Position numbers and translations under genes: made by a program. From NCBI RefSeq assembly GCF_000718635.1, contig NZ_JOBF01000004.1:1-64000 (forward strand): a stretch of 64,000 nucleotides of DNA, in the 5' to 3' direction. This stretch comes from Streptomyces varsoviensis (GTDB lineage: Bacteria; Actinomycetota; Actinomycetes; Streptomycetales; Streptomycetaceae). Below the pieces are notes generated by a model. The model saw nothing but the letters and a program-made list of their open reading frames with translations, was not told the DNA's origin and did not search any database. Shown piece after piece: positions 28,982 through 36,562 of this stretch (position 1 is its first letter; each line of letters begins with the position of its first letter).

Positions 28982-31285
28982 TCAACGGTCCACTTTCTCA
29001 CCTGATCCGGATGGGTCAGTGCTTTGTGATCCGGTGTCCGGCGCCGGGTCACCCGGCTGCTCGGGATCGTCGCTGTCCGCGCCGTTGTCCTCGCCGCCGT
29101 CGTGCTGGTCCCCGTCCGCCGTGTCGCGGGCGGCGCCCCGCTTCTTGCGCTTGAGGTAGATGCGGAGGCCTGCCAGTACGAGGAGGAGCACGCCCACGGC
29201 GATGACCAGCAGCACCATCGGGGTGATGGAGGTGACCTGCACGGTGAAGTACATCGGGCCGCCGTACGGCTCTCCGTCTTCGGTGAGGAGCTGTGCTGTC
29301 ACCTTAACGGGACCGTTCGCGTTGGCGCGGGTCTCGAATTTTACGGACTGGCTGTGCCCGCCCTCGACCGCGATGGGCTTCGGGTCGCCTACGTCGAGGC
29401 GGTTCGGCTGCTGGGAGGTGAGGACGAGCCGCAGCCCGTCGATGCCCTGGAGCAGGCCGTTCTTCACGGTGACCGGGACCGTGGCGCTGCGTCCGGAGAG
29501 GGTGGCGTCCGATTTCTGGATGAGGTGGACCTGCCCCCTCAGATTGTTCAGGTACTGCTCCGACGAGTCCCGGAAGTTCTCCGCGGCCCGGTGATCGCCC
29601 CGCCACGAGGTGGACATCTCCCGCATGATCGCGTTGCCGAACGGGGTGACCACGCGGTCCTTGGCGGTCAGGATGACCTTGAAGCCGTCCAGGGTGCTCT
29701 GGGTCTTCTTTATGTCCTGGAAGGCGCTGTTCGGCAGTTCCTGCTTGCGCAGCGAGCCGCTGTACGAGCCGCCTCCTGGGATGCGCTGGTTGGCGTCCGG
29801 GTCGGGCTTGGCCTTCGCGGCGTCGCCCAGGTCCACCGGCTGCGTCCAGCGGTTGTCGGACAGTGCGCCGAGGGCCGCGGCCATCGCCTGGGCTTGGCTG
29901 GCGGTGGGGGTGCGCTGGGGTGCGACGACGACGCTGCGCTGGTTCTGCGGCTCCTGCATGGTGACCATGAGGGTCTGGGCGAGGAACTGCTGCACGGCGA
30001 GCGTGGAGTTTCCGGCCTTCGCCATGTCGCCTTGGAAGGCGGTCGAGAGCCGGGCGTCGGAGACGATCGCCGTGTTGCCGCTGCCGATCTTCCGGGCGGC
30101 GGTCGGGGCGTAGGGGAGGTCGCTGTCGCGGAGGCTGTCGCTGCGGGTGATGACGTTGCGGGCGCCGGCGGAGGTGGCGACGTCCACGATGGAGGAGTCG
30201 ATCGCGCCGTCCACGGGCCAGGCGAAGTCGGTGCGCGGCTTCACGCCGATGATCGTGTCGACGGTGGTCGCGGCGAGTTCGGTGGCCGCCTGGAGGTGGC
30301 TGAGCGAACCGGTGACGTCCTTGCCGCGGTGGGCGAGCGAGGCGAGGTCGGGGTCGGCGAAGGGCAGCGCCATCACCTGGTCCCCGGGGATCGCGTCCTG
30401 GAGGTCGTGGAGCCACTGCTTGGCGACCGCCTGGCTCTTGCCCGGTGCGGTCGTCCCGTCGGGCTGCTCGACGGAGTAGTTCTTCGTCATGGCCTCGACG
30501 GAGGCGAGCAGGTCCGGGTCGATGACCCAGGTGACGGGGAGGTTCTTGCCGAGGGCTACGAGCTGCTGCAGCCGCCCGCCCGGGGCGATCTCGGCCGCGA
30601 GATCGTCGTTGCGGAAGACCGGCGTCTGCTGGGGGTCGGATGCCGTGCGGGCGGTGAGGTGGGTCGTGGAGATGAGCGGCCACATGACGGTGAGCTTGGT
30701 CTTCTTGCCGTCGACGGCCGACGGCTGCCAGGGCAGGAGCGTCCGCTGTATGCCGAGCACCTGCTCGGCCTGGGTGGAGCTGTGACCGGTGAGGGCCACC
30801 CCGAGCTGGTAGATGCCGTCCGAGCCGAGGTTCAGGTCCTTCACCGGGATTTTGATGCTGAAGTCGCGGCTGATGCCGGCGGGCAGCTTCTCGATCTTCT
30901 TGGTGTATTTGCCGTCGACCTCGGCGCCGTCGGCGCCGAAGGAGAAGCCGGTGCGCTTGGCGACATCGTCGATGGCGCTGCGGCCGCTGATCTGGGGCCC
31001 GACGCGGAGGGCGACGCGGCCGCCGGAGACCGTGGATTTTCCGTCGTTGGTGACGGTGCCGGAGACGGTGAGGGTGTCGCTCTTCGTCGGCGTGGTGGGG
31101 GTCAGGGAGTCGATCGAGACGGAGACGGTGCGGGAGCCGATGGCGGCGGCGTGGGCGGCGGGGGCGGAGGGGAGTTGCAGCAGGGCTACGAACAGGAGAA
31201 TTCCGGTGAGCAGTGCCGCGGTTCGTCGGAGCCGTTGATGGGCAGGGATGGAAGTAGTTCCTTGGAACTCTGCCGCATCGGCCAC
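28982..31285 (-). CDS. DUF6049 family secreted/membrane protein
   Basis: 767 residues from GTG 31285. The N-terminus has a signal sequence (RRTAALLTGILLFVALLQLPSAPAAHAAA). A long extracellular region of about 640 residues is rich in beta-type repeats (SDTLTVSGTVTNDG near the start). One transmembrane helix near the C-terminus (ITPMVLLVIAVGVLLLVLAGLRIYL) is followed by a basic, then acidic cytoplasmic tail. The family is of unknown function and regularly coded directly upstream of murJ in actinobacteria (42 bp here), so a cell-envelope role is likely by context. The divergent neighbour is cca. Confidence 0.85.
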   Translation of the reverse strand: MADAAEFQGTTSIPAHQRLRRTAALLTGILLFVALLQLPSAPAAHAAAIGSRTVSVSIDSLTPTTPTKSDTLTVSGTVTNDGKSTVSGGRVALRVGPQISGRSAIDDVAKRTGFSFGADGAEVDGKYTKKIEKLPAGISRDFSIKIPVKDLNLGSDGIYQLGVALTGHSSTQAEQVLGIQRTLLPWQPSAVDGKKTKLTVMWPLISTTHLTARTASDPQQTPVFRNDDLAAEIAPGGRLQQLVALGKNLPVTWVIDPDLLASVEAMTKNYSVEQPDGTTAPGKSQAVAKQWLHDLQDAIPGDQVMALPFADPDLASLAHRGKDVTGSLSHLQAATELAATTVDTIIGVKPRTDFAWPVDGAIDSSIVDVATSAGARNVITRSDSLRDSDLPYAPTAARKIGSGNTAIVSDARLSTAFQGDMAKAGNSTLAVQQFLAQTLMVTMQEPQNQRSVVVAPQRTPTASQAQAMAAALGALSDNRWTQPVDLGDAAKAKPDPDANQRIPGGGSYSGSLRKQELPNSAFQDIKKTQSTLDGFKVILTAKDRVVTPFGNAIMREMSTSWRGDHRAAENFRDSSEQYLNNLRGQVHLIQKSDATLSGRSATVPVTVKNGLLQGIDGLRLVLTSQQPNRLDVGDPKPIAVEGGHSQSVKFETRANANGPVKVTAQLLTEDGEPYGGPMYFTVQVTSITPMVLLVIAVGVLLLVLAGLRIYLKRKKRGAARDTADGDQHDGGEDNGADSDDPEQPGDPAPDTGSQSTDPSGSGEKVDR

Positions 31286-31455
31286 GCGCTCGCCCGTCCC
31301 TAGTCGTCGTCAGTGGTCGTCGGATGTGCGTCCACGAATGGTAACGAGCCCTGCGGGGCCGAAGTGCTGCGGACCGCTCCGCAAGATCGTTACGCTGGCT
31401 GGTGCCCTATTTATGAGGAAGCTCCGGGCCGTGCGGCCACGTACCCTCTTCTGTT

Positions 31456-32931
31456 GTGCCGAACGCCAACAATGACAGCCACTACCCGCAGTCGACCAAT
31501 GAGCTCAGCCAGGTGCAGCGCCGTGCCGTGAGTGAGCTCTTGCGGGTGTCGCCCGTAGCCGATGATCTTGCCCGACGTTTCCAGGAGGCCGGGTTCACCC
31601 TTGCCCTGGTCGGCGGATCGGTGCGGGACGCGCTGCTCGGCCGGCTCGGCAACGATCTGGACTTCACGACGGACGCGCGGCCCGACGAGGTGCTGAAAAT
31701 CGTCCGGCCCTGGGCGGACTCCGTGTGGGAGGTCGGGATCGCCTTCGGCACGGTCGGCTGCAACAAGCGGGGCGGAAGCGACAATCAGGTCTTCCAGATC
31801 GAGATCACGACGTACCGGTCGGAAGCCTACGACCGTACGTCCCGCAAGCCCGAGGTCTCCTACGGCGAATCCATCGACGAGGACCTCGTCCGCCGGGACT
31901 TCACCGTGAACGCGATGGCGGTCGCCCTCCCGCAGAAGGAGTTCATCGACCCGCACAACGGCCTGGAGGACCTCGCCGCGCGCGTGCTCCGGACGCCGGG
32001 CACGCCGCAGGAGTCCTTCTCCGACGATCCGCTGCGCATGATGCGTGCGGCGAGGTTCGCCGCGCAGCTCGACTTCGAGGTGGCGCCCGAGGTCGTCGAG
32101 GCGATGACGGCGATGGCCGACCGGATCGACATCGTCTCCGCGGAGCGGGTCCGGGACGAGCTGAACAAGCTGCTGCTCTCCCCCAAGCCGCGCAAGGGGC
32201 TCAAGCTGCTCGTGGACACGGGTCTCGCCGACCGCGTCATCCCCGAGCTGCCGGCGCTGCGGCTGGAGAGCGATGAGCACCACCGGCACAAGGACGTCTA
32301 CGAGCATTCTCTGACGGTGCTGGAGCAGGCCATCGACCTGGAGGAGGACGGGCCGGACCTCGTGCTGCGGCTCGCCGCGCTGCTGCACGATATCGGCAAG
32401 CCGAAGACGCGGCGCTTCGAGAAGGACGGCCGGGTCTCTTTTCACCACCACGAGGTGGTCGGGGCGAAGATGACCAAGTCGCGGATGACGAAGCTCAAGT
32501 ACTCCAACGACCTGATTCGGGACGTGACGAAGCTGGTGGAGCTGCACCTGCGCTTCCACGGCTATGGCACGGGCGAGTGGACCGACTCGGCGGTGCGCAG
32601 GTACGTACGGGACGCGGGGCCGATGCTGAGCCGGCTGCACAAGCTGACGCGGTCCGACTGCACGACGCGCAACAAGCGGAAGGCCAATGCCCTGTGGCGC
32701 GCGTACGACGGGCTGGAGGAGCGCATCGCGAAGCTCCAGGAGCAGGAGGAGCTGGACGCGATCCGGCCGGACCTGGACGGCAACGAGATCATGGAGATCC
32801 TCGGAGTGGGCCCTGGCCCGCAGATCGGCCGGGCGTATAAGCACCTGCTGGAGCTGCGCCTGGAGAACGGGCCGATGGAGCACGATGCGGCGGTCGCGGC
32901 GCTGAGGGAATGGTGGGCGACGCAGAGCTGA
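31456..32931 (+). CDS. cca: CCA tRNA nucleotidyltransferase
   Basis: 491 residues. It adds or repairs the 3' CCA of tRNAs, needed here because tRNA-Ile in this window lacks a coded CCA. The nucleotidyltransferase motif LVGGSVRDALLGRLGNDLDFTTDA is at about residues 50-73, and RRDFTVNAMAV follows at about 145. The C-terminal HD domain shows HRHKDVYEHS and LLHDIGKPKTR. The GTG start at 31456 has no clear Shine-Dalgarno sequence and may be leaderless. It diverges from the DUF6049 gene, in the order conserved next to murJ. Confidence 0.94.
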   Translation: MPNANNDSHYPQSTNELSQVQRRAVSELLRVSPVADDLARRFQEAGFTLALVGGSVRDALLGRLGNDLDFTTDARPDEVLKIVRPWADSVWEVGIAFGTVGCNKRGGSDNQVFQIEITTYRSEAYDRTSRKPEVSYGESIDEDLVRRDFTVNAMAVALPQKEFIDPHNGLEDLAARVLRTPGTPQESFSDDPLRMMRAARFAAQLDFEVAPEVVEAMTAMADRIDIVSAERVRDELNKLLLSPKPRKGLKLLVDTGLADRVIPELPALRLESDEHHRHKDVYEHSLTVLEQAIDLEEDGPDLVLRLAALLHDIGKPKTRRFEKDGRVSFHHHEVVGAKMTKSRMTKLKYSNDLIRDVTKLVELHLRFHGYGTGEWTDSAVRRYVRDAGPMLSRLHKLTRSDCTTRNKRKANALWRAYDGLEERIAKLQEQEELDAIRPDLDGNEIMEILGVGPGPQIGRAYKHLLELRLENGPMEHDAAVAALREWWATQS

Positions 32932-32946
32932 ACGCCGCAACGCCTT

Positions 32947-32960
32947 GTTTCACGTGAAAC
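32947..32960. promoter_or_regulatory. parS site 6 (perfect)
   Basis: GTTTCACGTGAAAC, flanked by CCTT/AAGG so that the palindrome extends to 22 bp, in the cca-MFS convergent gap; it may double as a terminator stem. Confidence 0.95.
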
Positions 32961-32990
32961 AAGGCTCGGACCCCGAGGCCCGGTGGTCTC

Positions 32991-33004
32991 GTTTCACGTG
33001 AAAC
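32991..33004. promoter_or_regulatory. parS site 7 (perfect)
   Basis: A second GTTTCACGTGAAAC 44 bp from site 6, about 21 kb from oriC. Confidence 0.95.
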
Positions 33005-33030
33005 ATGAAACGGGAGGAAACCACCGGGCC

Positions 33031-34299
33031 TCACTGTCGCCGGGACGCCGCCACGGCGAGGGCGGTCGCCGCGTAGATCGCGGCGACGGTGACGACCAGA
33101 GTGGCCGACCGGCCGTCCGGCGGCAGCATCAGGGCGGCTACGGCAGCGGCTCCCACGAAGGCGATGTTGAAGAGGACGTCGTAGAGGGAGAAGATCCGCC
33201 CGCGGTAGGCGTCGTCCACCGAGGACTGGACCACGGTGTCGGTGGCGATCTTCGCCCCCTGGGTGACGAGGCCGAGGACGAAGGCGGCGATCAGTATCGG
33301 CACGGGCTCGAAGGTGAGGCCGAGCGCCGGTTCGAGTACGGCCGCGGAGGCGGCGCATACGGCCATCCAGCCCAACCGGCCGAGGCGGCTCGCCGCCCAC
33401 GGAGTGAATACCGCCGCCGCGAAGAAACCGGCGCCGGAGACGCCCACGGCGAGGCCGAGCAGGGCCAGCCCGTCCGCCTCGCTCTTCGCCCACGCATACC
33501 GGCACAGCATCAGGACCATGACGGTCAGGGCTCCGTAGCAGAACCGCATGAGGGTCATGGACACCAGCGCGCGGGCGGCGACACGGCGCTCCACGAGGTG
33601 GCGCAGCCCCGCCGCGAGGCCCGCCAAGGTCTCCGACAGGGCGGTGCGGATGCGGGTCTGGAGTTCGGCGGGTTCGGGGCCGAGGAGGTCGGCCGGCATG
33701 CGGAGCGCGGTGAGCCCCGCGCAGAGGTAGATCGCGGCACCGAGAAGGACGACCACGGCGTCGGACGAGGCGCCCTCGGGAACCGCGAGCCGGACGATGA
33801 AGGAGAGGCCGCCGCCCGCCGTCGCCGCGAGCGTGCCGGCGGTCGGGGAGAGGGAGTTGGCCATCACCAGCCGCTCCCGGCTGTCGACGACGCGCGGCAG
33901 GGCGGCCGAGAGCCCGGCGAGGACGAAGCGGTTGACGGCGGTGACCGACAGCGCGGAGGCGTAGAAGAGCCAGTCGGGCACCGAGGCGACGATGAGCACG
34001 GCCGTGCCGACCGCGAGGACGGTGCGCAGGAGGTTGCCGTAGAGCAGTACCTGGCGGCGGCGCCAGCGGTCCAGGAGGACGCCGGCGAAGGGCCCCAGCA
34101 GCGAGTACGGCAGCAGCAGAACGGCCATGGCGGAGGCGATGGCCGCGGGCGAGGTCTGTTTCTCCGGGGAGAAGACGACGTAGGTGGCGAGCGCTACTTG
34201 GTAGACGCCGTCGGCGGACTGGGAGAGCAGGCGTATCGCCAGCAGGCGGCGGAAGTCGCGTAGTTGAAGCAGTACGCGCAGGTCACGCACAACGGGCAT
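33031..34299 (-). CDS. MFS transporter
   Basis: 422 residues from ATG 34299, which has GAGG about eleven bases upstream; a GTG five codons earlier is possible. About 10-12 hydrophobic helices are present. The A-loop-like motif LLDRWRRRQVLLYGNLLRT (about residues 72-90) follows helix 2, and FAGVLLDRW is typical of the major facilitator family. The substrate is unknown. The gene is conserved between cca and ino1 in Streptomyces. It is read leftward, 99 bp after the ino1 stop, with a strong terminator between. Confidence 0.85.
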   Translation of the reverse strand: MPVVRDLRVLLQLRDFRRLLAIRLLSQSADGVYQVALATYVVFSPEKQTSPAAIASAMAVLLLPYSLLGPFAGVLLDRWRRRQVLLYGNLLRTVLAVGTAVLIVASVPDWLFYASALSVTAVNRFVLAGLSAALPRVVDSRERLVMANSLSPTAGTLAATAGGGLSFIVRLAVPEGASSDAVVVLLGAAIYLCAGLTALRMPADLLGPEPAELQTRIRTALSETLAGLAAGLRHLVERRVAARALVSMTLMRFCYGALTVMVLMLCRYAWAKSEADGLALLGLAVGVSGAGFFAAAVFTPWAASRLGRLGWMAVCAASAAVLEPALGLTFEPVPILIAAFVLGLVTQGAKIATDTVVQSSVDDAYRGRIFSLYDVLFNIAFVGAAAVAALMLPPDGRSATLVVTVAAIYAATALAVAASRRQ

Positions 34300-34320
34300 G
34301 GTGCACAGCCTCACACAATG

Positions 34321-34355
34321 CGCTGGTCCCCGGGCGCATTGCCCGGGGACCAGCG
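34321..34355 (-). terminator. ino1 terminator
   Basis: A perfect 15-bp stem CGCTGGTCCCCGGGC/GCCCGGGGACCAGCG with a 5-nt loop, between the ino1 stop and the MFS start. Confidence 0.85.
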
Positions 34356-34398
34356 GATCAGGCGACGGCCGACCGGCGATCGGCGATCAGGGACCGGT

Positions 34399-35481
34399 TC
34401 AGCGGTCGACCTCGCCGTTGATGAACTTCTCGACGTTGGCGTGGGCCTCGTCGTCGAAGTACTGAACCGGCGGCGACTTCATGAAGTACGAGGACGCGGA
34501 GAGGATGGGGCCGCCGATGCCGCGGTCCTTGGCGATCTTCGCGGCGCGCAGGGCGTCGATGATGACACCGGCCGAGTTCGGGGAGTCCCAGACCTCCAGC
34601 TTGTACTCCAGGTTCAGCGGGACGTCGCCGAACGCGCGGCCCTCCAGGCGGACGTACGCCCACTTGCGGTCGTCCAGCCAGGCCACGTAGTCCGAGGGGC
34701 CGATGTGGACGTTGTCCTCGCCCAGCTCGCGGTCGCGGATCTGCGAGGTGACGGCCTGCGTCTTGGAGATCTTCTTGGACTCCAGGCGCTCACGCTCCAG
34801 CATGTTCTTGAAGTCCATGTTGCCGCCGACGTTCAACTGCATCGTGCGGTCCAGGATGACGCCCCGGTCCTCGAAGAGCTTGGCCATCACGCGGTGCGTG
34901 ATCGTGGCGCCGACCTGCGACTTGATGTCGTCGCCGACGATGGCGACGCCCGCCTCGGTGAACTTGTCCGCCCACTCCTTGGTGCCGGCGATGAAGACCG
35001 GGAGGGCGTTGACGAAGGCGACCTTGGCGTCGATGGCGCACTGGGCGTAGTACTTCGCGGCGTCCTCGGAGCCGACGGGCAGGTAGCAGACGAGGACGTC
35101 GACCTGCTGGTCCTTGAGGACCTGGACGACGTCGACCGGGGCCGCCTCGGACTCCTCGATGGTCTGGCGGTAGTACTTGCCCAGCCCGTCGAGGGTGTGG
35201 CCGCGCTGGACGGTGACGCCGGCGGGCGGCACGTCGCAGATCTTGATGGTGTTGTTCTCGCTGGCGCCGATGGCGTCCGCGAGGTCGAGGCCGACCTTCT
35301 TGGCGTCGACGTCGAAGGCGGCGACGAACTCGATGTCCGAGACGTGGTAGTCGCCGAACTGCACGTGCATCAGACCCGGCACGCGGCTCTTCGGGTCGGC
35401 GGCCTTGTAGTACTCGACGCCCTGGACCAGCGAGGCGGCGCAGTTTCCCACGCCGACGATGGCTACGCGAACCGAACCCAT
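34399..35481 (-). CDS. ino1: Inositol-3-phosphate synthase
   Basis: 360 residues. It converts glucose 6-phosphate to myo-inositol 3-phosphate with NAD, the first step to inositol, phosphatidylinositol and mycothiol in actinobacteria. The Rossmann motif is [16 protein letters not shown] (about 6-21). Other typical parts are the [12 protein letters not shown] segment, [28 protein letters not shown] and [11 protein letters not shown]. The length matches the short bacterial form. The ATG at 35481 has GGGAG upstream. A 7-bp inverted repeat GCCCAGC/GCTGGGC (35512-35530) lies in the 49-bp gap after the PadR gene, which probably shares its transcript and may regulate it. Confidence 0.95.
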   Translation of the reverse strand: MGSVRVAIVGVGNCAASLVQGVEYYKAADPKSRVPGLMHVQFGDYHVSDIEFVAAFDVDAKKVGLDLADAIGASENNTIKICDVPPAGVTVQRGHTLDGLGKYYRQTIEESEAAPVDVVQVLKDQQVDVLVCYLPVGSEDAAKYYAQCAIDAKVAFVNALPVFIAGTKEWADKFTEAGVAIVGDDIKSQVGATITHRVMAKLFEDRGVILDRTMQLNVGGNMDFKNMLERERLESKKISKTQAVTSQIRDRELGEDNVHIGPSDYVAWLDDRKWAYVRLEGRAFGDVPLNLEYKLEVWDSPNSAGVIIDALRAAKIAKDRGIGGPILSASSYFMKSPPVQYFDDEAHANVEKFINGEVDR

Positions 35482-35530
35482 TCCGGTTGCTCCCTGTTAG
35501 TACTCGACGAAGCCCAGCGGTGTGCTGGGC

Positions 35531-36205
35531 CTACTTGGCGGTGTCGTCGGACGGGTCCGGCCGGGAACCACCCCGATGCCGGGGCAGGCCGCCCGGATCT
35601 CCTGATGTGCCCTGCTCGGAGCGGCCGGAGCCGGAGCGCTGGTCGCGCCCGGCCCGCTCGCTCTCGATCAATTCGTTCAGCCAGCGGACCTCGCGCTCCA
35701 CCGACTCCACGCCGTGGCGCTGGAGTTCGAGGGTGTAGCCGTCCAACCGCTCGCGGCCGCGGGCCAAAGAGGCGCGCATCTTCTCCAGGCGTTCCTCCAG
35801 GCGGCTGCGGCGGCCTTCCAGCACCCGCATCCTGACGTCCCGGGAGGTCTGCCCGAAGAAGGCGAAGCGGGCGGCGAAGTGCTCGTCCTCCCACGCGTCC
35901 GGGCCGGACTGTCCGAGCAACTCCTCGAAGTGCTCTTTGCCTTGGGCCGTCAGCCGATAGACGATCTTGGCCCGTCGCCCGGCGAGGGATGCCGCGAGGG
36001 CGTCCTCCAGGGCGCTGCCGGGCTCCTCGATCAACCATCCGTTGGCGACCAGGGTCTTGAGGCACGGGTAGAGGCTGCCGTAGCTGAACGCGCGGAACAC
36101 CCCGAGCGAGGTGTTGAGGCGCTTCCGCAGTTCATAGCCGTGCATAGGGGACTCGCGGAGCAGGCCGAGGACGGCGAACTCAAGGATGCCGGAGCGTCTG
36201 CTCAT
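35531..36205 (-). CDS. PadR family transcriptional regulator
   Basis: 224 residues from ATG 36205 with GGGAGG upstream. The PadR winged helix is at about 6-95 (ILEFAVLGLLRESPMHGYELRKRLNTSLGVFRAFSYGSLYPCLKTLVANGWLIEE). The C-terminal Vir-like helical dimerisation part is at about 120-190 (MRVLEGRRSRLEERLEKMRASLARGRERLDGYTLELQRHGVESVEREVRWLNELIESE), and a disordered tail follows. A perfect palindrome of the PadR operator type lies 41 bp upstream, so the gene probably represses itself and the downstream ino1. The ligand is unknown. Confidence 0.9.
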   Translation of the reverse strand: MSRRSGILEFAVLGLLRESPMHGYELRKRLNTSLGVFRAFSYGSLYPCLKTLVANGWLIEEPGSALEDALAASLAGRRAKIVYRLTAQGKEHFEELLGQSGPDAWEDEHFAARFAFFGQTSRDVRMRVLEGRRSRLEERLEKMRASLARGRERLDGYTLELQRHGVESVEREVRWLNELIESERAGRDQRSGSGRSEQGTSGDPGGLPRHRGGSRPDPSDDTAK

Positions 36206-36245
36206 CCGTCGCCTCCCTGGTCCGCTGAGTCCTTTATGCCGAGCT

Positions 36246-36266
36246 GATGTATCGACTCGATACATC
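36246..36266. promoter_or_regulatory. Palindromic operator upstream of the PadR gene
   Basis: A perfect 10+1+10 palindrome with arms G-ATGTATCGA and TCGATACAT-C around a central C. This fits the ATGTAT...ATACAT dyads bound by many PadR proteins. Confidence 0.75.
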
Positions 36267-36562
36267 CAGACGATAGAACGGCCGTGCTCGTGCGACAAGG
36301 GGGAGCACGGTGAACGCGGTCACATCCCGGATTCGCCGGGGACCCGCCGCCGGAATTGGATTGAAGATCCGCAGTGGGAGGGTTTTGGCCGTGCGTAGTC
36401 TGTGCGCCATGCAAATCACCGGGAACCAAGTGACGCCGTGGGGCGTCATCGTGCTGGATGCAGTGCGCCCGGCCGCTCAAGGGGGCCGGCCCGCATATCT
36501 GGGGGACCGGAAGCCACCTGCCGCTTTCAGGCGATCACGCCTGCCCGAGGAGTAGTCGTTCC

